Shown here: one piece after another, positions 7,349 through 14,018 of the stretch | How positions within the stretch are numbered: the first letter of the stretch is position 1 | Layout of the letters: the number at the start of each line of letters is the position of its first letter | NCBI GenBank assembly: GCA_026002025.1 | Contig: BOAU01000045.1 | Location: 1-17,025, forward strand | Length of the DNA: 17,025 nt | Source: Spirochaetia bacterium | Lineage (GTDB): Bacteria; Spirochaetota; Spirochaetia; Treponematales; Breznakiellaceae | Direction of reading: 5' to 3' | The notes under the pieces: model-generated | What the model saw: the letters and a program-made list of their open reading frames with translations, nothing else | The model's database searches: none | What the model was told of the DNA's origin: nothing | Position numbers and translations under genes: made by a program

Positions 7349-7369
7349 GAATTATGAAAATCATAATTC
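7349..7369. repeat. Perfect 9-bp inverted repeat between tRNA-Gly and integrase
   Basis: GAATTATGA and TCATAATTC flank AAA. It lies 11 bases past the tRNA-Gly 3' end and ~100 bases upstream of the integrase start. It could be an operator, an integrase or excisionase arm site, or a tRNA 3' processing hairpin. The sequence alone does not decide. Confidence 0.5.
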
Positions 7370-7380
7370 TTATATAAAAA

Positions 7381-7452
7381 AGCGGAAAACGGGAGTCGGA
7401 CCCGCGACATCGACCTTGGCAAGGTCGCGCTCTACCACTGAGCTATTTCCGC
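7381..7452 (-). tRNA. tRNA-Gly (GCC)
   Basis: The 72-base cloverleaf has a 7-bp acceptor (GCGGAAA with TTTCCGC), D arm GCTC/GAGC, anticodon stem CGACC/GGTCG with loop TTGCCAA giving anticodon GCC, and T stem GCGGG/CCCGT. The T-loop reads TCCGACT, not the common TTCGANT. CCA is not encoded. It is the last gene of the array, and its 3' end faces the integrase, making it the likely attachment site of the prophage. No second copy of its 3' end was found in the window. Confidence 0.95.
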
Positions 7453-7463
7453 GTATTTACCGT

Positions 7464-7520
7464 GGAGAAAAACCAAAGGTTTTTCTCCTAAGCCCTAAAA
7501 AATCTTTGATTTTTTAGGGC
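7464..7520. repeat. Two long perfect hairpins between tRNA-Lys and tRNA-Gly
   Basis: The first hairpin (7464-7488) has 11-bp arms, GGAGAAAAACC and GGTTTTTCTCC, around AAA. The second (7492-7520) has 13-bp arms, GCCCTAAAAAATC and GATTTTTTAGGGC, around TTT. They fill nearly the whole 71-base spacer. Their place between tRNAs suggests RNA processing or a terminator-like role, but neither is followed by the T-run of a standard intrinsic terminator. Confidence 0.75.
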
Positions 7521-7523
7521 ACA

Positions 7524-7596
7524 TGAGCCGCCCGAGGATCGAACTCAGGACCCGCAGATTAAGAGTCTGCTGCTCTACCAGCTGAGCTAGCGGCCC
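7524..7596 (-). tRNA. tRNA-Lys (CTT)
   Basis: The 73-base cloverleaf has acceptor GGGCCGC with GCGGCTC (one G-T pair), anticodon stem GCAGA/TCTGC with loop CTCTTAA giving anticodon CTT, and T-loop TTCGATC. CCA is not encoded. No duplicated 3' end lies downstream, unlike the Arg and His genes of the same array. Confidence 0.95.
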
Positions 7597-7647
7597 AAAT
7601 ACTCTTTCGAGTTTCATCGTTGGTATGCCCGAAAGGCTGAACCACTT

Positions 7648-7818
7648 TCACTGCGTTCGACAGGACTCGCCCTCCAAGCTTCAACATCCTGTTTCAGCTT
7701 TCCGGGCCGGGTTTTTTGCTAAATGTCCATCCATGGACATTTACCCTGCGAAGCCTTTCGGCTTTTCCGGGTCGCAAAAAATCTTCTCGTTCTGTCTCAC
7801 TGCGTTCGACAGGACTCG
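7648..7818. mobile_element. Putative tRNA-Arg-targeted mini-element with 22-bp direct repeats
   Basis: An identical 22-base sequence occurs at 7648-7669 and 7797-7818. The second copy is the 3' end of tRNA-Arg, from the T-loop CGA to the discriminator base, plus four bases beyond. Between them is ~127 bases related to the element at 7924-8072. Conserved parts are an inverted repeat TTTTTTGC/GCAAAAAA (7712-7719, 7774-7781), an inner palindrome AAATGTCCAT/ATGGACATTT (7721-7742) and a hairpin AAGCC-TTTC-GGCTT (7751-7764). It contains no gene. The layout is that of an element integrated at a tRNA 3' end that supplied a replacement end, with the displaced end kept as the far repeat. The mobile nature is inferred. 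Confidence 0.6.
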
Positions 7819-7874
7819 AACCTGCTACCTACGGATTCGAAGTCCGTCGCTCTATCCAGGTGAGCTACGAACGC
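7801..7874 (-). tRNA. tRNA-Arg (TCG)
   Basis: The 74-base cloverleaf has acceptor GCGTTCG with CGAACGC, anticodon stem ACGGA/TCCGT with loop CTTCGAA giving anticodon TCG (reads CGA and possibly other CGN codons), and T-loop TTCGAGT. Discriminator A; CCA is not encoded. Its last 18 bases are repeated ~149 bases downstream at the far end of the mini-element. Confidence 0.95.
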
Positions 7875-7905
7875 CTTTCATATCCGTCAGGTGACGAATC
7901 CACAG

Positions 7906-8090
7906 GGTGGATGACGGGGTTCGCCTTCCGGTTCTCAGCATCCTGCTTCGAACCTCCAGGCCGTGGTTTTTGCTAAACGTCCATCCATGGCCGTTTACCC
8001 TCCAAAGCCTTTCGGCTTCTCCGGGCCGCAAAAACCTTTCGAACCCCGCTTGTGTTCCACCCTGAAACTTCAGGTGGATGACGGGGTTCG
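7906..8090. mobile_element. Putative tRNA-His-targeted mini-element with 18-bp direct repeats
   Basis: The 18 bases GGTGGATGACGGGGTTCG occur at 7906-7923 and 8073-8090. The second copy is the 3' end of tRNA-His, from the T-loop CGA to the discriminator. The ~149 bases between are related to the tRNA-Arg element. They contain the inverted repeat GGTTTTTGC/GCAAAAACC (7965-7973, 8028-8036), the inner palindrome AAACGTCCAT/ATGGCCGTTT (7975-7996, one mismatch) and the hairpin AAGCC-TTTC-GGCTT (8005-8018). It has extra sequence near tRNA-His: an 11-base inverted copy of the T-arm (8038-8048 against 8082-8092) and a hairpin CCTGAA-AC-TTCAGG. No gene is present. The repeat boundary in the tRNA is the same as in the Arg element. 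Confidence 0.6.
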
Positions 8091-8145
8091 AACCCGCGAC
8101 ATCCAGATCCACAATCTGGAACTCTACCGCTGAGCTACATCCACC
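8073..8145 (-). tRNA. tRNA-His (GTG)
   Basis: The gene has the extra 5' G (position -1) opposite discriminator C that marks tRNA-His. The acceptor is GTGGATG with CATCCAC, and the anticodon stem CCAGA/TCTGG has loop TTGTGGA giving anticodon GTG. T-loop is TTCGAAC. CCA is not encoded. It is the first gene of the minus-strand array. Confidence 0.95.
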
Positions 8146-8162
8146 ATCTAACGAACGATATC

Positions 8163-8191
8163 AATATGAACTAATCTAAAAATTTTGTCAA
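8163..8191 (-). promoter_or_regulatory. Promoter of the tRNA array
   Basis: On the minus strand a perfect TTGACA (8191-8186) is followed after 17 bases by CATATT (8168-8163), four of six matches to TATAAT. The predicted start near 8156 lies ~11 bases before tRNA-His. It probably drives His, Arg, Lys and Gly together, since I see no equally good promoter between them. Confidence 0.65.
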
Positions 8192-8257
8192 GCGCTAAAA
8201 ACGCCCGCTGCTAATTTCACATGATAAATTCGTCTACATAAGCGCCCGTCTTTGGTT

Positions 8258-8286
8258 TTGAATAAGGCTCATTTATTCATTTTAAA
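8258..8286 (+). promoter_or_regulatory. Weak candidate promoter for the flgN operon
   Basis: TTGAAT (8258-8263) and TTTAAA (8281-8286) are separated by 17 bases; each matches four of six consensus positions. The start would be near 8293, ~20 bases before flgN. A CCGATA at 8289-8294 recalls the -10 of sigma-28 promoters, but no TAAA lies at the right distance. The 167 bases between tRNA-His and flgN hold no gene. Confidence 0.3.
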
Positions 8287-8312
8287 TACCGATATATGAC
8301 ATGAGGTATCGT

Positions 8313-8837
8313 ATGGAAATGGATGCAATGAACGGACTGTATGAAGGATGTTCCTCAATTCTGGAGCGGGAATGCGGCCTGTTACGGGAGCTCGAATCCC
8401 TGCAAAAATTGGTTTGGGATGCGGTTACGAGCCGGGAATGGACGGATTTTGAGGCCCATATTTCCAGATTGAACAACTTTAGCGCCGAATTCAATGTTCT
8501 GGAGGCGGAACGGATGAAAATTCTGGCGGAATTTCAGGGTAATGTGCCGAATGCGCCCCATGCTTCAGGGGAAGAAACGCGGTTTTATGCAATGGTTTCC
8601 CAATTTCCCGATGCGGAACGGAATGAACTTACCAAACGATACCGGGAGCTTAAGAGTGAAACCCTCCGGGTGCGGATATCCAACGATTCCCTGCTTACCT
8701 ACCTCGCGGAAGCCAAGTCTACGGTGGCAGGTTTTCTCGAAGCCGCCTTCCCCGACCGCAGGGGCCGGGTCTATTCCCGCAGCGGCGCCGCGGTTCCCGC
8801 GGATATGCGGAGCATGGTGCTGAACCACCAGTTTTAA
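8313..8837 (+). CDS. flgN: Probable FlgN-type flagellar export chaperone
   Basis: The 174-residue protein is mainly alpha-helical with heptad-like leucines and glutamates (LERECGLLRELESLQKL split over ~15-35, ERMKILAEF ~65-75, a long helix ~100-150). It lies immediately upstream of flgK and flgL. FlgN keeps the junction proteins FlgK and FlgL soluble and delivers them to the flagellar export apparatus. ATG 8313 is chosen because GAGG lies six bases upstream; the in-frame ATG at 8301 has no ribosome binding site. The C-terminus is basic with a RRGRVYSRSG stretch. Sequence conservation in this family is low, so the call leans on size, fold pattern and position. Confidence 0.75.
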   Translation: MEMDAMNGLYEGCSSILERECGLLRELESLQKLVWDAVTSREWTDFEAHISRLNNFSAEFNVLEAERMKILAEFQGNVPNAPHASGEETRFYAMVSQFPDAERNELTKRYRELKSETLRVRISNDSLLTYLAEAKSTVAGFLEAAFPDRRGRVYSRSGAAVPADMRSMVLNHQF

Positions 8838-8847
8838 GGAGTAAAAA

Positions 8848-10740
8848 ATGACATCAACCTTTATGGGATTGGAAATAGGAAAACGGGCCACGGCGGCCCA
8901 CCAGCAGGCCCTGAATGTTACGGGGCATAACCTCTCCAATGCGTCAACCGAGGGTTATTCCCGGCAGCGGATAGAATTTTCCCCCTTTGAGCCGATCTAC
9001 CTCCCCGGTCTTAACCGGGCGGAAACCCCCGGCCAGTTGGGGCAGGGAACTGTGGTTGACCGGATTGAGCGGATGCGGGATCAGCTTCTGGACCGGCAGA
9101 TCGTGGCCCAGGCCTCTTCCGAAGGCTACTGGAAGGCCCGCGATCCCTATCTCCGCATGATGGACCAGATATACCTTGAGCCCGGGGACAATTCCATCCG
9201 CAGCAAGATGGATGAATTTTGGGACGGCTGGCAGGAACTTTCGATGTACCCGGCGGATACCGCCTCCCGGACCGCCGTGCTGGAACGGGGCAAGACCCTG
9301 ATCGACGGCATCCATGACCGCTACCGGTCCCTTAAGGACCTTCAGGTGATGGCCGACGAGGACATCCAGCTTACCGTGGGGCGGGTCAACGACCTTTCCA
9401 AACAGATTGCGGGGCTCAACAAAGATATTAAGGAGATAAAGGCTCAGGGGGATATGCCCAATGACCTTCTGGACCGGCGGGACCTTTTGGTGGACAAACT
9501 TTCATCAATAATCGATGTTACCGTGGATAACCGGGACCCCGACGAATTCATGGTCCATACCGCCGGTCTCGTCCTGGTGCAGGGCCGGATAGGCCGCCAG
9601 TTCGGCCTTGAAAAGGACATTGATACCGAAGGCTACTCCCGGATCGTTTGGGGGGATACCCGGCAGGATGTGCATTTCCAAAACGGCAGCCTTGCAGCCC
9701 TGGTGGATCTCCGGGATGGCACAATCGAAAACGAGATCCAGACCCTGGACAACATGACCATGAACTTTGTGGACCTGGTAAACGAAATCCATCGGGACGC
9801 CTACGGCATGAATGGGGCTACGGGGAACAACTTCTTTACCGAGCAGCCCTTTGTAACCAACGTGAACGGCAACTACGACCGGAACGGTGACGGCGCTTTC
9901 GATTCCAGCTACATCTACCGGATAAACGGAACCAACGCCCTGGAACACAAGGCCCAGGTGGGGCTTGAGGGGAACATCACCCTTTCCGGCGCCGAAGGGG
10001 ACATCAATGTTTCCTATTTTCCCACGGACACCGTGGACGACATCATCAGCCGGATCAACAATTCAGGGGCGGAGGTGGTGGCCCGGCTTAATCGGGAGGG
10101 GATGCTCTCCCTCAAGGGCACACCCGCCGCTTTTGTCGAGGGCCGGGACCTGCAAAACCCCGACTTCGTGATCCGCCATGTGGAAGATTCCGGGCATTTC
10201 CTTGCGGGTTACGCGGGAATTCTGAACGGCTCCGGACCTGAGGCCGCCTATGACTGGGCCGCCGCAGACGCGGTGGCGGGCCTGCAGGGCGGCGCGGAAA
10301 ATTACGCCCTGGCCCCCATCGCCCATCCTTCGGGCTGGATCGAGGTGAATCCTGCTTTAGTGAAGAACCCCTCATCGGTGGCGGCGGGCTTTGGGGAAAA
10401 CGGCCGCACGGCGAATCCCGGCAACGGGGATGCGGCCCTGGCTATTGCCTCGATCCGCAACACCCAGGTTATGGTGGGCCAACTCGGCACCTTTGACGAC
10501 TACTTCGCCGATGCGGTGGGCCGTATCGGCCTTTTGGGCGAGCAGAGCGGCCGGACCCTGGAAACCCAGAATCAGGTGATGAAGCAGCTCAACGATCTCC
10601 GGCAGTCCATTTCCGGGGTCAGTATCGACGAGGAACTTTCCAACATGATCAAGTATCAGCACGGTTATAACGCGGCGGCGCGGTTTATCACCACCATCAA
10701 TTCCATGCTGGATACGATCATCAACAGAATGGGCGTTTAG
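8848..10740 (+). CDS. flgK: Flagellar hook-associated protein 1 (FlgK)
   Basis: FlgK forms the first ring of the hook-filament junction. At 630 residues the protein is within the family's usual range. The N-terminal D0 helix carries the rod/hook/HAP signature ALNVTGHNLSNASTEGYSRQ (residues ~21-40). Coiled-coil D1 helices run to ~200 and a variable beta-rich domain fills the centre (~230-520). The C-terminal D0 helix ends YQHGYNAAARFITTINSMLD. AAGGAG lies just before the ATG, ten bases after flgN. In spirochaetes these proteins assemble periplasmic flagella. The gene ends in TAG followed by TAA, then a 77-base gap with stem-loops before flgL. Confidence 0.96.
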   Translation: MTSTFMGLEIGKRATAAHQQALNVTGHNLSNASTEGYSRQRIEFSPFEPIYLPGLNRAETPGQLGQGTVVDRIERMRDQLLDRQIVAQASSEGYWKARDPYLRMMDQIYLEPGDNSIRSKMDEFWDGWQELSMYPADTASRTAVLERGKTLIDGIHDRYRSLKDLQVMADEDIQLTVGRVNDLSKQIAGLNKDIKEIKAQGDMPNDLLDRRDLLVDKLSSIIDVTVDNRDPDEFMVHTAGLVLVQGRIGRQFGLEKDIDTEGYSRIVWGDTRQDVHFQNGSLAALVDLRDGTIENEIQTLDNMTMNFVDLVNEIHRDAYGMNGATGNNFFTEQPFVTNVNGNYDRNGDGAFDSSYIYRINGTNALEHKAQVGLEGNITLSGAEGDINVSYFPTDTVDDIISRINNSGAEVVARLNREGMLSLKGTPAAFVEGRDLQNPDFVIRHVEDSGHFLAGYAGILNGSGPEAAYDWAAADAVAGLQGGAENYALAPIAHPSGWIEVNPALVKNPSSVAAGFGENGRTANPGNGDAALAIASIRNTQVMVGQLGTFDDYFADAVGRIGLLGEQSGRTLETQNQVMKQLNDLRQSISGVSIDEELSNMIKYQHGYNAAARFITTINSMLDTIINRMGV

Positions 10741-10755
10741 TAAATAAGGAGTGGT

Positions 10756-10772
10756 GTGTTACTTCGTAACAC
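10756..10772 (+). promoter_or_regulatory. Stem-loop in the flgK-flgL gap, overlapping a possible 8-codon leader
   Basis: GTGTTAC and GTAACAC pair around TTC. The same bases begin a short frame GTG TTA CTT CGT AAC ACT TCC GAT TGA (10756-10782) that has AAGGAG four bases upstream. It ends four bases before the terminator-like hairpin at 10786. The arrangement resembles a leader peptide with an attenuator, but eight codons can arise by chance. Confidence 0.35.
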
Positions 10773-10785
10773 TTCCGATTGACAT

Positions 10786-10805
10786 GGCGGCAAAGCCGCC
10801 TTTTT
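10786..10805 (+). terminator. Intrinsic-terminator-like hairpin between flgK and flgL
   Basis: GGCGGC and GCCGCC pair around AAA, followed at once by TTTTT (10801-10805). This fits a Rho-independent terminator or attenuator. The flgL ribosome binding site AGGAG (10808-10812) starts three bases later. It would lower flgL transcription relative to flgK unless there is read-through or anti-termination. Confidence 0.65.
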
Positions 10806-10817
10806 ATAGGAGTAAAT

Positions 10818-12065
10818 ATGAGGCGAGTATCAACCGACATGCCGAATGCGGATATGCAGTACTATCTGCGGCGGCAGGAAGAGGGGCTTAACAATATCCA
10901 GTCGAAAATTGCGGGACAGACAAAGATACTGGAACTGCGGGACGACCCATTGGCGGCAAGCCACGCGGTGCGCTACGAGTCCTACCTTGCCCGGCTGGAG
11001 CGGTTCGAGAAGAACACCCTCTACGCACGGGATCATTATCAGGTGACCCACGATTACCTCTACGAGACCACCGATGTGCTCCAGCGCATCCGGGACCTTT
11101 CTGTCCAGGGGGCCAACGGCATCTACTCCAATGATGACATGAAGCTCATGGCCTCCGAGGTGAATGAGCTTATCAAGGAGATGGTGGCCCTTTCCAACTC
11201 CACCGGCCCGGACGGCAAACAGGTCTTTGCCGGGGACAAGGCTTTTACCGAGCCTTTCCGCGCCGTGGAAGGCACGGTTCCCGGCGGCGGGGAGAGCATG
11301 GTGGTCCGGGTGGAATACCGGGGCGCCGGGGCCTCCCGCAAAACCGAAGTAACCGATGGGGTTTATTCGGAGCTGGATATCGGCGGCGGGGAAGCCTTTT
11401 GGGCGGAAAAGATGCAGATCATGTCCACCGTGGACGCCACGGACTACCGGGCAGCCGCCGATGGGGCCTTCTTTGTGGACGGGGTTGAAATCCCCGTGAA
11501 CACCGGGGACACCCTCCACGCCATCGTGGCCAAAATAAATGATTCACCTGCGCCGGTTAAGGCCTATGTGGACCCTGAAACCAGGGGTCTTGCCCTTGAG
11601 GGAACCAACGCCCATCTTATCCGCATGGAGGACCGGCAGGATTCCAGCGTGCTGCGGGATTTGGGCATTATCCGGCAGAACAGCGAAACCAACGCCCCCA
11701 ACTGGAGCAATACCGCGCGGGTCAGCGGAGGTTCGGTCTTTGATATGGCTATCCGCCTGCGGGATGCCCTCTACCGGGGGGACCGGGATTTTGTGGGGAG
11801 CCAGGGTATCGGGGGCATCGATCTGGCCCTGGGTAACGTGACCAGTCGGCTTGCGGAGATCAGCAGCCGTTCCGAACGGGCGGACATGACCTGGAAGCGG
11901 CTGAATCAGGAGATACCGGATGTCACCGCCCGGCTGAGCCGGGAAACGGGTCTTGACTTTGCGACCGCCGCCATGGAACTGGCGCAGATGGATTTTGCCC
12001 ACAAGGCCAGCCTCCAGGTTGCCGCCAAGATTCTTCCCACAACCCTGCTGGATTTCTTGCGGTAA
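10818..12065 (+). CDS. flgL: Flagellar hook-associated protein 3 (FlgL)
   Basis: FlgL makes the second junction ring, next to the filament. The 415-residue protein has a flagellin-like N-terminus: RRVSTDMPNADMQYYLRRQ, then LRDDPLAASHAVRYESYL at ~48-65 and VLQRIRDLSVQGANG near 95-110. It has an inserted central region (~130-320) and a flagellin-like C-terminal helix (FATAAMELAQMDFAHKASLQ, then a final AKILPTTLLDFL). The family is usually ~300-420 residues. ATG 10818 has AGGAG five bases upstream; extending the frame to 10779 would run through the terminator-like hairpin and has no ribosome binding site. It lies 77 bases after flgK and 41 before fliW. Confidence 0.95.
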   Translation: MRRVSTDMPNADMQYYLRRQEEGLNNIQSKIAGQTKILELRDDPLAASHAVRYESYLARLERFEKNTLYARDHYQVTHDYLYETTDVLQRIRDLSVQGANGIYSNDDMKLMASEVNELIKEMVALSNSTGPDGKQVFAGDKAFTEPFRAVEGTVPGGGESMVVRVEYRGAGASRKTEVTDGVYSELDIGGGEAFWAEKMQIMSTVDATDYRAAADGAFFVDGVEIPVNTGDTLHAIVAKINDSPAPVKAYVDPETRGLALEGTNAHLIRMEDRQDSSVLRDLGIIRQNSETNAPNWSNTARVSGGSVFDMAIRLRDALYRGDRDFVGSQGIGGIDLALGNVTSRLAEISSRSERADMTWKRLNQEIPDVTARLSRETGLDFATAAMELAQMDFAHKASLQVAAKILPTTLLDFLR

Positions 12066-12106
12066 TTAACGATTCATGATATCTTATTGAAGAACAGGAG
12101 CGGATT

Positions 12107-12547
12107 GTGAAGGTAGCGACCAAAGCATACGGACTCATTGATGTGGATGAGCGGCAAAAAATCACCTTTCCCCAGGGGCTGTTCGGTTTTGAAACCTTCA
12201 GCGAATACATGCTCCTGGACGCGGAACGGCAGCCCTTTTACTGGCTGCAATCGGTGGACGTGGCCGGGGTGGCCTTCATCCTGATCAATCCCTTTCTTAT
12301 CCGCCCCGATTACGAGATGAACATCAGCAACGATGAACTGGCGGAAATCGGCATCATGAGCCCGGAGAAGGCCCTCATCTTTTCAATCGTAACCATCCCC
12401 GCAGATGGCCCCATGACCGCCAATCTGCAGGGCCCCCTGGTGATCAACCGGGACACCCGCAGCGGGAAACAGGCCATATTGACGGACCCCCGCTGGAAGA
12501 CCAAACACGACGTGATGGCAGAACTCGCCGCCAAGGGGCGCTCATAA
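12107..12547 (+). CDS. fliW: Flagellar assembly factor FliW
   Basis: FliW binds flagellin and the C-terminal region of CsrA. Free FliW releases flagellin translation from CsrA repression, so the pair couples flagellin synthesis to export. The 146-residue product shows the family pattern: [17 protein letters not shown] (residues ~21-37), PFYWLQSVD (~44-52), [14 protein letters not shown] (~58-71) and a C-terminal NLQGPLVIN segment with conserved Asn and Gly. The start is GTG 12107, with AGGAG six bases upstream. The stop overlaps the csrA ATG by one base (TAATG), so the two regulators are translationally coupled and probably made in a fixed ratio. Confidence 0.94.
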   Translation: MKVATKAYGLIDVDERQKITFPQGLFGFETFSEYMLLDAERQPFYWLQSVDVAGVAFILINPFLIRPDYEMNISNDELAEIGIMSPEKALIFSIVTIPADGPMTANLQGPLVINRDTRSGKQAILTDPRWKTKHDVMAELAAKGRS

Positions 12548-12780
12548 TGCTCATACTATCCCGAAAGGTCGATGAAAAGATAATGATTGGGGATGATGTC
12601 TCCATTACGATCATAGAAGTCCGCGGTGACCAGGTCAGGATTGGCGTGGACGCCCCCAAAAACGTCAAGGTCTTCCGCAAAGAAGTCTTCGACGCCATCC
12701 GCGCGGAAAACAAGGCTGCCGCGGAATCAAAGCCGGTGTTCCCGGAGCTGGGTATCAGCGCGAAGAGGGAAGCGTTGTAG
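12547..12780 (+). CDS. csrA: Carbon storage regulator CsrA
   Basis: CsrA is a homodimeric RNA-binding protein that blocks ribosome binding at GGA motifs, typically in flagellin mRNA. The N-terminal 60 residues match the family closely: [20 protein letters not shown], then [18 protein letters not shown], including the RNA-contact residues Leu4 and Arg6 and the conserved Val-Arg-Ile. At 77 residues it is longer than the E. coli protein (61). The C-terminal extension fits the longer CsrA of organisms with FliW, which uses that part as its contact surface. A purine-rich AAGGGG inside the fliW end serves as ribosome binding site. It is the last gene of the flgN operon. Confidence 0.96.
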   Translation: MLILSRKVDEKIMIGDDVSITIIEVRGDQVRIGVDAPKNVKVFRKEVFDAIRAENKAAAESKPVFPELGISAKREAL

Positions 12781-12822
12781 ATCCTGCTTCAGCTTATAAT
12801 ACGCGAAATCTCTCAAAAAGCG

Positions 12823-13569
12823 CTAGGTATTCAATTCCGCGTCACTTTTCCGCAAATATTCCGGCCCGGCAAAAAAATTGTCCTCGCCAATATCCGGCTC
12901 GGCGTCTTTTCTTGCAAGCTCCAGCAATTCCACGGCCCGGCCTTTCCGGCACGCCGGATCAAGCCTGATAAAATCCGGGCGAATCCCCGGGAGTGATTCT
13001 GCGTCGGGGCATCCTGAGAATTGCTTTTGCAGTTCAGTGTGAAGCATTGCCGCATCCGGCCCGGTAATGAGTATTGATCTCTCCCCATCGGGGGAAGATG
13101 CAAGCGCATCAGAAATAAGGCCGGCGATGGCCGCAGCATCGGCGTCTTTTTCATCAGTAATCCTGATACCGTCCCGGTACAGGGCGGAAAAGAACCGCCC
13201 TTTTTTTGCGTCAATTGCGGGGATCACAATACCGGGCCACACAGAATAGCTGTAGGCCATGCAGTCCAGGGTAGGGACGGGGATGAGGGGAATCTTCAAC
13301 GCAAGGGCAATGCCCTTGGCAGCGGAAAAACCAATCCGTAAACCCGTAAAGGAACCGGGGCCCTTCATGCAGGATACAAGATTGATATCTGCGGGCTCCA
13401 GGCCGCCCTGTTTCAAAAGTGTATCAACCATGTCCATCAGAATTTCCGAATGCCGCAGTCCCGCGTCGGCTTCAATATACCAGCGCGTATTCGGCGCTCC
13501 GTCGGAATGCCCGGCGGATAGGGCAACGGATAAAACATTGGTGGCGGTATCAATGGCGAGGATGTTCAT
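12823..13569 (-). CDS. tsaB: TsaB, t6A37 tRNA-modification subunit
   Basis: TsaB (YeaZ) is the inactive ASKHA-fold partner that dimerises with TsaD in the complex adding threonylcarbamoyl to A37 of ANN-decoding tRNAs. At 248 residues it matches the family. The N-terminus is MNILAIDTATNVLSVAL and the signature KGPGSFTGLR is at ~69-78, followed by GFSAAKGIALAL. ATG 13569 shares its A with the tsaE stop (TAATG). The gene is last in the minus-strand operon and ends 42 bases from csrA, facing it; no clear terminator is visible in that gap. TsaD and TsaC are not in the window. Confidence 0.94.
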   Translation of the reverse strand: MNILAIDTATNVLSVALSAGHSDGAPNTRWYIEADAGLRHSEILMDMVDTLLKQGGLEPADINLVSCMKGPGSFTGLRIGFSAAKGIALALKIPLIPVPTLDCMAYSYSVWPGIVIPAIDAKKGRFFSALYRDGIRITDEKDADAAAIAGLISDALASSPDGERSILITGPDAAMLHTELQKQFSGCPDAESLPGIRPDFIRLDPACRKGRAVELLELARKDAEPDIGEDNFFAGPEYLRKSDAELNT

Positions 13570-14018
13570 TAAATAAGCTCCGCGTTCAGGCCGGTGATAT
13601 GAATAATACGATCTTCCCCGCCTGATATTTCGATATCAATGGTGACGGCATCAACGGGCAGGGAGTGGGGGATGCGTTCGCTCCATTCAATGACCGCAAC
13701 CCCGCTGCCGTAGAGCATTTCTTCACCCCCCAGATTTGTAAAATCATCATCCCCGGTAAGGCGGTAGGCGTCAATGTGATAAAAGGGAAGTTCTCCGTAG
13801 GGGAACATAGTTCCCCCATATTCCGAAATGATGGTATAGGTGGGGCTGGTAACTTCTTCCCTTATCCCCAGGCCCCGGGCTATGCCTTTGGTAAGGCAGG
13901 TTTTTCCCGCTCCAAGGCCCCCCCGCAGGGCGACAACGCTGCCCGGACGCAGGTGAGGGGCAAGCCGTTCACCCAGTGCAACGGTTTCTTCCGGGGACGA
14001 AGTCTTTACAATGGGCAT
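13569..14018 (-). CDS. tsaE: TsaE, ATPase of the t6A37 tRNA-modification complex
   Basis: TsaE (YjeE) is the P-loop ATPase that drives turnover of the TsaB-TsaD complex. The 149-residue protein has Walker A GGLGAGKT at ~33-40, then TSPTYTIISEY (~58-68), HIDAYRL (~83-89) and the VIEWSERIP motif (~112-120), all typical for the family. Its ATG overlaps the PilZ gene stop by one base (TGATG), and its stop overlaps the tsaB ATG by one base. The three genes are therefore tightly coupled, and TsaE is followed directly by its partner TsaB. Confidence 0.95.
   Translation of the reverse strand: MPIVKTSSPEETVALGERLAPHLRPGSVVALRGGLGAGKTCLTKGIARGLGIREEVTSPTYTIISEYGGTMFPYGELPFYHIDAYRLTGDDDFTNLGGEEMLYGSGVAVIEWSERIPHSLPVDAVTIDIEISGGEDRIIHITGLNAELI

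Noticed and set aside
7249..7422. Longer integrase start at 7422
   Set aside because: It would begin inside tRNA-Gly; ATG 7248 has GGAG at ideal spacing and starts a typical integrase N-terminus.
7648..7669. A second, truncated tRNA-Arg gene
   Set aside because: Only the last 18 tRNA bases plus four flanking bases are present, and the same arrangement occurs after tRNA-His, so a displaced 3' end fits better than a decayed gene.
8288..8295. Sigma-28 flagellar promoter before flgN
   Set aside because: ACCGATAT resembles the -10, but no TAAA is present about 15 bases upstream and the start would fall on the ribosome binding site.
10779..10817. flgL start at 10779
   Set aside because: The extension would be translated through a terminator-like hairpin; ATG 10818 has AGGAG five bases upstream and gives a normal FlgL N-terminus.
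10830..11519. 229-residue open frame opposite flgL, and similar frames opposite flgK at 8944-9315 and 9505-9948
   Set aside because: They lie wholly antisense to well-supported genes, have no family features, and are expected from GC-rich third codon positions.
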